This document shows positions 1-10,900 of a stretch of 64,000 nt of DNA, piece by piece (position 1 is the stretch's first letter; each line of letters opens with the position of its first letter). The stretch comes from Syngnathus acus. Its lineage: Eukaryota; Chordata; Actinopteri; Syngnathiformes; Syngnathidae. The DNA lies in the NCBI RefSeq assembly GCF_901709675.1, contig NC_051097.1:6426039-6490038 (forward strand), in the 5' to 3' direction. The notes below the pieces were generated by a model. The model was not told where the DNA came from, ran no database searches, and saw only the letters and a program-made list of their open reading frames with translations. The position numbers were made by a program, and so were the translations under genes.

Positions 1-485
1 CAGCATTCCCAGCGTCCCCACCCCCACCTTTCTGTTTTTAGGACCACCACGCCAAATTTCCTTTCAAATGACATGCTACAATCCCCATGGCCGTGGTGGA
101 ATTCTGGCCACTTCAAAGCGGCGCAGGGCCGGCCGGGCCGAGCGGCCAATGACGGATGAGGGGTGGGTCGCTGCCTGCCTTGACCTCCCCGACCTTACGC
201 CCAACCCCTGTCCACCCTCCCCCCCTTTTGCCGCAATCCCACCACCCAGTGTCATGCTCTCCAACCACTCCCCCACCTTCCATGTCAGTAAACCCACCAA
301 AAGCTAATGACTGGTCACTTAAACCATCCTATCTTAACATCTGTCACTTCGAAACAGTCCTGAGAGTCCAAAAAGAAGCAATGTAATTAATTCGAGGTTT
401 AGCAATTAATTAATCACAAATATTTGACAATACGTAATGTTTGTCCATTTAAATTTATTTAGTCGACATCTAGAGGGACTTCTCA
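1..485. other. No gene recognised
   Basis: GC-rich, C-rich sequence to about position 280, then AT-rich. Open frames here are short and have no recognisable motif. They look like chance frames in C-rich DNA. I see nothing else that can be supported. Confidence 0.6.
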
Positions 486-489
486 GTTT

Positions 490-880
490 ACGATGAATCG
501 ATAGAGAAGATTCAGAAAGATCCCGATTGGATTTTGCAAAGTAGTCCAGAGATGAGCCTCAAAGGTTTTAGACAAAGGTTTTCTGGACTGATGAGACCAA
601 AATATACTTCTATAAAATTGATGGTAAGGGTCAAAGTATGGAGAAAGAAAAGATCTGTCATGATCCAGAACACAGCATGGTGGAGATCATGTCATGGCTT
701 GGACTTGCATGGCTGCTTTTGAGACGGGCTCACTAGTCTTTATTGCTAACTCATGACGGTAACAGCAGAATGAGTTCTGAGGTCTACAAAAAAGATTCTG
801 GCAATGTACATAAAAATACATCCTAACTAATTGGGAGAAGCTTCATCAAGCAACAAGAAGGACTCAAAACCTAAAATATT
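490..880 (+). pseudogene. Decayed Tc1-like transposase fragment
   Basis: Read across frames on the plus strand, this stretch carries pieces typical of a Tc1-family DDE transposase core. In order they are a WTDETKIYFYKIDGK segment around 583-630 (the D of DETK is a catalytic-type aspartate in the family), a VKVWRKK piece, a HDPEHSM piece, an LACMAAFETGSLVFI piece around 700-745, then RMNSEVYK-like and GRSFIKQQ-like remnants to about 860. Frameshifts and stops separate the pieces and no intact frame exists, so this is a dead copy. The terminal inverted repeats were not found. The assignment rests on motif order and spacing recalled for the family. Confidence 0.7.
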
Positions 881-899
881 GAGCTTTGGTGTTCCAATA

Positions 900-1756
900 C
901 TGAATATTTGCAAGGTCCAAATGTGCACCTCAAAAATCTTCTTCCAGTACTCCTAAAGTTTTAAGTTAGAGGCTACTGTGCTAGTAAAAAACATTTTAAT
1001 CTGAAGCTCTGCACTGTGACACTAATGAGAAAAATTGCAGCACAAAATGGATGCAAGAAGTTCTAACATGATTACTTTCCAGATCCATTTTGAATGGTTA
1101 GTATGGTCAGTCACATCAAGATGATTATCATTCATGATTATGTGCTTTCAGTCAACTGGCCTTTGTTGGAAAAACAATCACATTTTCCACTTGTGTCAAT
1201 CTCACTCATTCAATTCATCTTCAACTTCCGGAGGAAAAAAAAATCTGTCTACTTTTTGGTATTGTCTTCTTTAAATGTTTTAATTAGTATCTCAACAAGT
1301 ATCATATTGCTTCTATTGCGGCCATTTTCATAAAGTCAATAACTTCCCTTCGTCCCATGCGCGTAAGCAGATATTTGTACTGTGTTTCCCTCTGCTGGAC
1401 AACAACCCCACATGCACCTTAATTACAGTATTTCATACAACGGCGTATCCTCGGTTTACGACGAGGATAATCGTCGTAAACAGTGTTAAATGGTCGGAAA
1501 ATGCGTCAACGCAGTACACATTACAATAGTACAGAAAGAAAATAATTTGCACTTTCAATTACTCATAAGTATTTAACATATTTGTTAAGTTAGATAAGAT
1601 GGCAACTCATTCATTATTTTTTTGTTTTAGTCTGGACGCATTTTAGGTCAAACATTTCATTGTCTGTCTTACGTTTGTTACTTTTCTTCTACAAGTCTTC
1701 ATTTTCTTTGAGCTTTAAAAGTCCCTCCATGCCACTTAAGATTACATCCTGTACAG
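900..1756. other. AT-rich spacer, no gene recognised
   Basis: No coding signal is supported. Around 1450-1490 there is a short dyad, TTTACGACG then eight bases then CGTCGTAAA. It sits in text resembling common Tigger/Tc-type repeat ends (CCTCGGTTTACGACG), so an old transposon scrap is likely. Confidence 0.5.
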
Positions 1757-2034
1757 CAGTGGTCCCCAACCTTTTTTTTGCGCCACGGACCGGTTACGTG
1801 TCAGAAATATTTTCGCGGACCGGCCTTTGTATAAATAAAATTACATTTATAAAAATAAATAATACATTTCTAATAAATATATAAATACGATGAAATAAAA
1901 TGGCATATAAACAAGTATAAACCACATAAAAGTTATACTCACCATTACGTTGAGCAGTGGGAGCACTGAGCTTGTTTCTCAGAACCGAGCCGGTCCCATC
2001 GAGGCGTAATCGGAGACAATGACACCCGAAGTGG

Positions 2035-2316
2035 TTAAGATTTGTCTTTTAATGCAGGATGCTTGGTCTCCATGTGCCGAAGAGGTTTTGAAGGCTTCAT
2101 TGCTTCGTTAGCTAGCCTGTCGCCGCCACATATGCAGAGTGGGCTTGGCTCGTCACCTGTGGCGATAAATCCATATTTTAAGTAGGACTCCAGGAATTTT
2201 CTTTTAAATGTAGCTTTCCTTTTCTTAAAAGTCGTAGCTTCTTCTTCTTCCGTCTCCTCATTGGGCTTTTTTCCCTTTCCGAAGAAGCTTTCCAAACATT
2301 TCTGTTTCTTGCTCAT
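2035..2316 (-). pseudogene. Truncated hAT transposase N-terminus (BED finger)
   Basis: A 93-codon minus-strand frame starts with MSKKQKCLESFFGKGKK. It continues through a basic linker into a segment matching the N-terminus of ZBED5-like transposases: KFLESYLKYGFIATGD, then a cysteine pair, then EAMKPSKPLRHMETKHPAL, where the two histidines of the BED zinc finger stand. It stops soon after, at ALKDKS, so the catalytic RNase-H-like and dimerisation parts are absent. The first cysteine pair reads C-I-C rather than the usual C-x2-C, so zinc binding may be lost. It is unlikely to be a functional gene; a short DNA-binding peptide cannot be excluded. Confidence 0.75.
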
Positions 2317-2467
2317 TTTTGCTTGCTTCGCGGGCTCGACTGGCTTGACATGTCACGTGACCGGGACACAGCTGCACTGACGGATGTAATTGGGAGAGAA
2401 ACTCAATTTTTACTCATTGTTGCTAGCTTTGCGGGCTCGACTGGAGAAACATCTCACGTGACCGGGA
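2311..2467. repeat. Imperfect tandem duplication in hAT 5' region
   Basis: Two copies of a block of about 56 bp lie at 2311-2366 and 2411-2467. Both contain CGGGCTCGACTGG and, 10-12 bases on, TCACGTGACCGGGA. Read on the minus strand, each copy ends in an ATG, one of which is the transposase start. The duplication therefore covers the upstream region and start codon of the transposase remnant. Confidence 0.8.
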
Positions 2468-2539
2468 TGAGCGTCTTGACCTGAATTAATTGATCGTCGA
2501 TAAAAAAAAAAAAAACGGACCGGGGGTTGGGGACCGCTG

Positions 2540-2770
2540 GGTTAGCTAGTTAGTTGTTTGCGTAGAAGAAAAACGCGACTCACCTGAACATGTGCGCTCT
2601 CGTACGCCCCCTTCTGTTTGGATGATACAGCTACTCTAACAATAATCAGCCTTATTAAGGTTAAACGTATAATGTTAAAATTAGGTATCGTCCCTATTAT
2701 TATATTTAAACAAGTGGAAAACACTTTTATGGTTCCTCCATTTGAAATATGACCCAAAAAAAGACAAAAA
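2540..2770. other. Spacer before the sppl3 3' end
   Basis: AT-rich sequence between the hAT element and the presumed transcript end of sppl3. No feature recognised. Confidence 0.5.
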
Positions 2771-2790
2771 CATTTACAGTTAGAGTCATG

Positions 2791-2796
2791 TTTATT
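2791..2796 (-). terminator. sppl3: Candidate polyA signal of sppl3
   Basis: AATAAA on the minus strand, the most distal good signal before the hAT element. A second copy at 2898-2903 could be used instead. Confidence 0.4.
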
Positions 2797-3040
2797 TACA
2801 GCACAATCTTGAACGAGGGAGGGAGACAAAAGTGTTCTTTTTTTTTTCGTGGATAGAATGCATCCGGATTCATGTTTCATCACAACACGGTTCTTAATTT
2901 ATTGAGTCACCATTTGTCTATACAGAATCCATTCAGTCGCAATATCTAGAGAGCTGCAATCTTCTGCTGGAGACAAAAAAATGAAAGGGCTGAAAAGAAT
3001 TCCATTTAAAAAAATTCCACAATGATCGTCTTTAGCTATT

Positions 3041-3110
3041 TATATATGTATATATACACATATATATAGGTATATATGTATACTTATATATGTATATAAA
3101 TCTATATATT
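3041..3110. repeat. TA-rich microsatellite
   Basis: Irregular (TA)n/(TATG)n tract of about 70 bp inside the sppl3 3' UTR. Confidence 0.85.
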
Positions 3111-4978
3111 TTCTTGCCATGTCCATGGAGAGGTGATGGGGTTTGTGGTTTTGACAGTTTAGGCTTTGAGAGGGTCCTCAGGTCCCAAATATTGAAATAT
3201 TGAGCTTTTTTTTTTTTCCTCCCCCCAAGTCACAAATGTCCCGAGTACAAACTCTTCTGTGTACATGGGGGGTGCTTCATAGAATAGGTCCAGTTCAGCC
3301 TCCAAAAAAAGTTCAGCAGTAGCCCTCCAAAATGATTACAATGTACACTTAACATGCACGTCCAGAGTAAAAAATCAAATTAAAAAGAACATTGAAAAAG
3401 AAAAATGAGCTGTCCCTCGGGCTTTCTAGCCACTTGCTGTATAAATTAGAAATGAACTGACAAGCACCACAAAACAGTGGCATAAAAAAAAAAAAAGACT
3501 GGTTACGGTAAAAAACATACATGTTAGCTTTTAGTTCTAATTTCCATTGATCAATTTCAGATTTTTAAAGTGATTTTTTTTTTTTGTCCGCACACACGCA
3601 CATTCACGCTGTATCTTTACATGTAACCACAGTATGTATGCATCTGCCACTGACTTATCACAATAGTCAGGTCGTCATCACGCTCACTCGCTTGTTCTGC
3701 GTCAACGTCACCGCCTCGGTGGCCTTTTAAAGTCCCTTTAGGATGTGCAAAAAAAAAAACTATTAAAAGACAAATGGGACAAAAAAAGGTCTCCTGGATG
3801 AACGTAAAATACCTTCAAATTAGTTTAACATTCATTTATTTGAAGAAACATAATTAGAAAAAAAAACACTGTTTACATTTCCACTTGTCTGAACTTGCCC
3901 CCTAGTTTGACAAACAAACAAAAAAAAAAGATGAAGTACATAGTTTACAAAAAAATGTCAGAGTCGCTCGCCCGCGTGAATGCCAACCTGACTATTGTCA
4001 CAGCAAGTTCAAATTAAAAGCAAATAAAATCATTCTATCACACTCGCACACACGCGACCCAGAACAGGAGCGGGTAACTAACGGCCGCTGACATTTCATG
4101 GTTGTTTTGAATTTGATTTGTGTTTCAAGCAAACACACCAAAGGGTTCGAGAGTCAACCGTCCGGCCGTCAGTTTCAAGCCACCCGTTGCTCAACATGCT
4201 CTCAAACACAAATACAAACTCAAGAGATGGCAAAAATACAAGTTTACACATATATACAAACGAAAGCCACGCCCGCCGGCTGTGTGCTTCGCAATTTAAT
4301 AATACATCGTTTTTCTGTATACGCAGAGAATAAAACCTTTTTTTCTAAATAAAATACATTGTTGCCTGTGTGGAATGGGGGAGTGAGGATAGCAGATGAG
4401 CAGAGAGGAGAAGGAGGAGGAGTCTATGTGAGTGTGTGTCTGCTCCCCTGCTCTCCTTCACTGCATTTCCCCCTCCCGTCTCCACGGCGACGCTCCGTGC
4501 TTGACATCGCTCCGAAATAATATTAATAATAATGTCAAGAGTAATGACCACGACAATGCTAAAAAAATATATATATATATATAACCACCGCCCCCCCATG
4601 TCTTACATCTGCAAGTCCACAAAGAGGGGGAGGGGCAGGAGGGAGGTCATGTGATCTTGTGTGACAAATCAATGCGGAGGAAAGACGGGGAGGAAGGGGA
4701 AGTGAAACATGAGCAGGATGTGCTATGATGAAGAGGAGGAGGATGAGTGGTGTGTAGGACACACACACTTGTGTCTTTCTGTGGTGGGGGCAGGGAGGGA
4801 GTGAGGGAGCGGGGGGGTTCCGCAGATGGGTGGAAAGCATGAACGAGTGGTGACGACATGGCCTCACTGTGAGGGCGCCCCCTCTACTCCCCCATCCCTC
4901 CATCGAGCGCTCTTCCACGGGAGTGGGGGTCCGCTGTCCTCCCCCCTAGTTGCTGGTTGTTAATTTGCCTGGGTGCTA

Positions 4979-7900
4979 TCATACCTCCAGGAAGCGGGAG
5001 CTGGGCTTGGTATGGAAGGGCTCGGACCACATGCGCCGCAAATCACCCTGAAACACACACACAGGAACATACCAAGTGTTTACATCCGGGGGTGGGCAAA
5101 GTAGTTTTTTTCTTTACCATTCCAATAGATTTATTTCATTGAAATGAACCCCTACAGGGAAATCATGATCCAAACAAATCGGAGGTCGACCAGTGCCAGA
5201 AAAATCACATTGCAGCGCAGATATGCAAACAGAGTAATCGGTTTTGCTGCATTGCCACATAACTCGATCGATCGACCCATACGCGTACCATCTGCTGACT
5301 GTGCACGTACCTTCAGATAGGCCATGGTGAGCAGAGGCAGCAGGGTGAAGGGCACCAGGTAGAGCAGAGCAGGCTGAGCAGCGCGATGGATCCTGGATGC
5401 CACGGTGGCAGTCAAAAGACCTATGAGGGAAAAAAAGAAATATTTCAAAGCGGGGACATGCTAGTCCACATGTACCTCATGCATCTTTGAAATCCAGCGA
5501 CCCAGCCAGTAAACCACTTCCTTACCCACAAAGTATCCAATGAGAGTGCAGTGGAAATAGGAGACCCTCTGCATGCGTCCCGACATGTTCCCGGGCCCCA
5601 AGGCCTCCCCGCTAGCTTGCTTCTTATAGTTGTCGTAGCGCAGGACAAAGCACAAGAGCAGCCCGGGCATCACGATGTCGCCGATTCCCAACATGGAGAA
5701 GTGACTTCCTGTGGAGCTGTGATAAAAAAAAAAAAAACATTTGGAATGTTGAAACTCTTGTCGCTGTGTGCAAATAAAAGGACAGAGAGACCAATTTGCT
5801 GGAGAAATGTTCTTCAACAGCCCACTGAGGCTGTAATGCTCATTCTAGCAGAAAATTAAAAGTCATGTGGAGAGAAAAGCAGAAAAAAATAAATCCAATA
5901 CAGATTTTTTTTTTTTTTTTAGCAATAATAAAAAAGGAGACTGGAGGAATACAAGGTCATTCCTACCTGGGAAAGACCAGTTTCCCAGGTAGGGAGAGGC
6001 GGGGCACGTCACGGGCCATCCCCGGTCCCAAGTGAAGCTTCCTGGACAGGACGTCAATGGGGTTCTCAGCAGGTTGAGTGGCGACTTTGACCATCACGTT
6101 GCTGTTGAAGATGTAGGCTGAGAAGAACACCTAAAGGGAAACAGAGGCATCGGGGCGTTATGTTTAGATTGGCGGTTGCTAGGCGAAGAGGCGAGACTTG
6201 CCGCAGCGGCGATTGAGCGCTTGCTTTTATTGGCGTGTGATGCATCCCTTTTCCAATTCACTTTAATGTGACATTAAAACACAGTACTGTTTTGCTCCGG
6301 GGAAACCCTGAGTGTTGTGAAATGGACTAAGCAGCAGTAGTAAAAGACATCTGTTAATAAAGACGTGGCCAATCAGCATAAGATGAGCTTGCGAATTGGA
6401 ATAAACATCCTCTCATCATTTGTTTACATTGCCTCTAAACACTTAAGCGTTTAAGTTTGCTCTCGCAGCTTTTATTGGGCCAGGTCACATTTTATTTTGA
6501 AAATACAAAAAAAGGACGTAACGATGTTCTCATGTCAATTTACAGGCAAATTGACTTAGCGTTGAACACAAAGCTATTATTGTGAATGTCAACGGGGAAG
6601 ACACACAGGTTAATTGTACCTTCTGCCATCTAGTGGAGGAGCGTTTAATTGTTCTGTCTCAATGTCACTAATGTGAAAAAGCTCAACAAAAAAAAAAGAA
6701 ATCTGACATTTTAGGTGAACACCTGGAAGTGGCACACCTGAATCGCTCACTAATCACCGCTAAACACAAAATGCTATTTGTCTAGCGGGAATTCCATTGA
6801 AATCTTTTGAGGCTATTATCTTGTGGAAGATTTCAGCCTTGAGGGGGAAAAATGAATAGAAATGATGAAGCTATGAAAATGACTCCGAATTTAATAAATC
6901 AGATAATACGTCAGCGTCGTGCCCGCACATTGTGCGTCCTTTGTAACCTCAAATGTCATAACCACAAGAGAAGGAAATATTTGTACATATAAAACAATCC
7001 AAAGCAAACCGGAAAGCGAGTGACATTAACGAGACCAATTTTTCAGTGACTGTTACTCATTGCTCCACAATCAGGTGCGTGGATGATCGACAGCGGCGAT
7101 AATGTCATTTGAGCTCAATAAATCACAGCGCCGCCACAGCCTCGTCCAAATGTTTACGCTCAAACTCATCCGGGAGACAGTGAGCTGATGACAATGAGCT
7201 TGTCCTCATGTATCTCCGCTCACGGCATTCTTGTGTGTGAGCCTGAGCGAGCGTCAGCATTGACGGCGACGTCCTTACCCAGAACACGTCATAGATGAGC
7301 AGCCCTGACAGGAGCAGGCACGACACCTTCAGACTGGGCAGCCGCACGAAGGCGATCATGGCCACACACAAGCCCATGGCCAAAGCTGTGAGGAAGGGAA
7401 AAATACTTGAAAAAAGAGGACACGACCGAAAACTAAGCGCTTTGTAAAGTGGGTTGCGGTGAACCATCGGGGTGACGCACCATCCATGAGAAGCCAATGT
7501 CCAGTCAGCACCCAGATGAGCACCAATATGACGGAGAGGGAGAAGGACAGGAGCTCGGCCAGAGTGAAGCGGCCACAGCAGCCAAAGGAAATTCTAAAAA
7601 ATCAAACATTTGGTGACATTAGTGACATCATTAAATGTCAAAATGAACATGAGCAAGTAAGTGGAACTTGGAATGTTTTTGTGTGAAAGGGTTTCGATTG
7701 GTTGCAGAGTAGGTGGGGTGTTGCCACTCCTTGTGCGTCACACCATTGCAATGGAACAGCTGCAATGTCCAGGCGCCATGCTAAACTTAACCTTTAGAAG
7801 GAAGGCAGCGAGTTGAAGGGTTTTTTTTTTTCTCCACAAACAATGAAGCAGAGTCATTTTTCCATGGTCATGGAAAAGGGGAAAAACACTGATAAATATA

Positions 7901-10900
7901 CAGCAGGAGGAAAAACTTAATTTCTTAATTTTTTTTTTTTCCCATGAATTGGTCATAAAAGATAATCTGATCATCGGAATCACAACAAACACGCTACGCT
8001 GCTTAAAATTAAAGCAACACCACACAAACAACTAGTTCATTGTCGTTTGATCAGACCACATGTTACGACAGATTTATGCTGAAATGTACCAAATTCCAGA
8101 AAGTAGCAGTGCTGCGGTTGATCATTATTCATTTCTCACACAAAGTCTCTCTTGTCAAAAAAATCATTACACACTGCAGCACTTTTTTTTCCCCCCTCAA
8201 CCTCGTAACAGAAAGTGTCGCCTATTTAGCACGTCATCCCCAAATCTCACTTGCAAGGCACAACTAATCAAGACGCGGTCAATTTGTTAACAGTTGGATT
8301 AAGCAAGGTTTGATTGGTCATGCCTGGAGAGCGAGGCACACGGACAGGCGGATATTTTAACATTTATTTACAGATCTAGTACTCTCTGAAGTTGTGTAAA
8401 TATACCGGCCACTATACGAGTAAATACGGCGCGCCAACTTGCAGCTCGTAAACCTTCGATCGTTTTTCCACTGTTGGACGCAGATGATTGCCTATGGAGC
8501 GATGAACTGACATTTAAAAACAAAAAAACAGCAAAACATCTTACTTGTTCTGTGGGGAGCAGGGCCTCGTCAGATACTGGCACATTGGCAACAAGAGGAA
8601 CGCAAAAGCGATTGTAGCGAGCACTGACGATGAGAAAGAGAGAGAGCGCACACAACAGCAATGAGATACAGTCAGTTCATTCTCATCCTTTTTTTTCTTT
8701 CTTTTTTCGTGTGTGTCCGCTTCACAGAGCAGCTAATGATCTTTGCGCTTCTATCAGCCGAGCACAGAAAAAGAGACACACGACTGTGTGTGTGTGTGTG
8801 CGTAAAAGCCTTAAAGCAGTCAGTCGCTGCTCTTTTTGTGCTATGCGGCACGTACCTGCCGTGCAGATGGTGAAGACCACCTGGACCGAGTCAAAGAAGA
8901 AGAACATGACTAGCAGAGACACGGAAGCTCCTATGGGCAGGAACAGCGCCTGCGTTGAGTCTATAGTCTGAATACCTGCAAAACAAAAACAAAATGGAAA
9001 ATCACCACCAAAACATGGCGACGCTGCGAAGATCGCACTCACTGTTGTTTGTGTTGGCGTTGTTGAAGGAGCCCGGTGTGGGGTTACCATCTTTGTCCTT
9101 CTCTTGGTTCTCACAGTCCATGTTTAATGACCTGCAGCGGTGCGATGAGAGTGTTGTCATATTTACAGCTTCTTTGCCAAGTGTAATTGACTTGTTAAGA
9201 GTCGACTGAATGCCCACGCGTGTCAATTCAGGAAAATGATAGTAAAAATAAAACAGCCGGCAGCGTTGCAAAGAAAATGGACATTGAGTGGATTGTAGCA
9301 CAGGATGTTTATCTATCACATTTTCGCAATGTAGTGGCAAAAGCAAAGTAAGCTTTGGCCTCATAAATTCTTCTACTCATAGAAACTATCTGACTCGACA
9401 CATAAGTGAGGAGTATTTTACGACACATACTGCAACGCCAAAGTGCATTTTGGGATTCCAAACTGAAGCTATCGGATTCCAATTTATTTCAATTTTGACA
9501 CTTGAGAGTAATAATAATAAATAAAAAAAATCCTGATTGTGTTACTTCAACCATAAATGTAAGAAATGCAAAGCCACATCTTGGCAAATGTGATTTTTTT
9601 TTTTTTTGCCAAGTGTCACTTACCTGAAGCTGCCATAGACGATGAGAAGGATGGAGATGAGGAAGGTGGACACCTGGCTGGAGTCAACTAAAGAGTACGC
9701 CCTGGGGAGAAAAAAAACAAAAAAGTAATTAAAAAAAAATCAACTGGAAGAGCCGAACTTGAATGTACAAAAGCAATGATGAGCTCATCTTGGACATGCA
9801 ACGACATGTAAATATATATATATATTTTTTATAATGTGCAAGTTTTGATCTTTTCATATTTGTGTTTTTCCCTCCAAACCATTTGTTCGGGGCAAAGCGA
9901 ACAAATTGACTGTTAAAAGGGAGGTCGACAGATGCCCCGCAAGCCTTCTGACCTGGTGAGAGCCGAGGCAATCGTTCTAAAAATACCGCACGTCAATCTC
10001 AATTTTAATGACTACACACAATTCTTTCGAGGAAGGTAGGGCAGCCGGGCCGGGCGGCGTGCTACGTTGCGTGTCGGCGCAAATCCGTAGGAGTTTCCCT
10101 TTTACAAAAAAGCCGCCGTCCTCTCCCTCTGGCACAACAGCGAGCATAACGAGTTTAAAAAAAGAAAATATGGCAATCAATCAATGGGTCTTGTCAGGAA
10201 ATTAAAAGCCGCTACTGGCAGTGAACAAACCTACACGAGATTCCAAGCGAGATGAATTAAACGTGAGTTTCGTATTCTTCCTGCACTTGACATAGTAGCC
10301 GCTCCTATCGTGAACCGATTACAATCCATTAAACACAATGTGCGATGACTCATTTGGAACTGCTGACATTGCATTATCAACACTTGGCAGTTCGAAAATA
10401 TTGAACTTTTACTGCACGGAGATGAAATGCAAGAAAGAAGGGGAAGGGGGGGGGACAAATCATGGATGCATATTCGGGAAAATTCAATAACTAAGCGTCT
10501 TATCAGTCGTCACTCTGTTGTCATATTGCTCACATTTGCATGGCATCTAGGGAATGCTACAATATCCTGCAGTGACGCACAAACATGTGTTGTGGGTCCG
10601 CCATTCAGTTCATTCTTTGGCATCTTGGCTCGGCGACAACATCTCTCAGCATTCACATACAACTTTTGTGTGGGAACTGCAACTTCTTGCGCCCTGACAT
10701 TATCCAATGGAAACACAAAACAGTTCTCTCTAACGCAACGACATCTAGGAGGACCCGAAGAGCAAAAAAAAAAGGGGGGGGGCTTAAATCAGATCGGCCG
10801 TCTTGATTGAAGTGTTGAATGTTTTGACGCAGCCTGGACTTGACCCGCAACCTTTTAATGCAGGCCCCGGGTGCGAGGGGGAAAAAAAAAAAATACAAGG

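Larger units (their letters stand above)
1757..2539 (-). mobile_element. Nonautonomous hAT element, ZBED5/Charlie-type
   Basis: The element is bounded by inverted termini CAGTGGTCCCCAACC at 1757-1771 and GGTTGGGGACCGCTG at 2525-2539. These are 15 bp each, with one mismatch between the arms. The subterminal sequence repeats 'acggaccgg' motifs at both ends. The interior carries a minus-strand start of a hAT transposase (separate entry) but no catalytic domain, so this is an internally deleted copy that could only move with help from a full-length relative. A clear 8-bp target duplication was not found: the flanks are CTGTACAG and GGTTAGCT. Termini and ORF content both match the hAT family whose domesticated member is ZBED5. 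Confidence 0.85.
2791..4978 (-). other. sppl3: sppl3 3' UTR
   Basis: About 2.2 kb downstream (minus strand) of the sppl3 stop codon, with no other gene on either strand. Candidate polyadenylation signals AATAAA (plus-strand TTTATT) lie at 2791-2796 and 2898-2903. The stretch contains a TA-rich microsatellite (3041-3110), several A or T runs, and a CT/GA-rich part at 4370-4930 that gives spurious open frames. The exact end is inferred from the signals, not shown. Confidence 0.6.

Noticed and set aside
4140-4160. GGTTCGAGAGTC resembling a tRNA B box
   Set aside because: No A box or cloverleaf around it; no tRNA genes were found in the window.
4559-4918. 119-codon minus-strand frame
   Set aside because: It is in the low-complexity CT-rich sppl3 3' UTR, has poor composition and no motif.
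5083-5105. GGGGGTGGGCAAAGTAG in sppl3 intron 10 as a hAT terminus
   Set aside because: It resembles a known fish repeat end, but no second terminus was found within the short intron.
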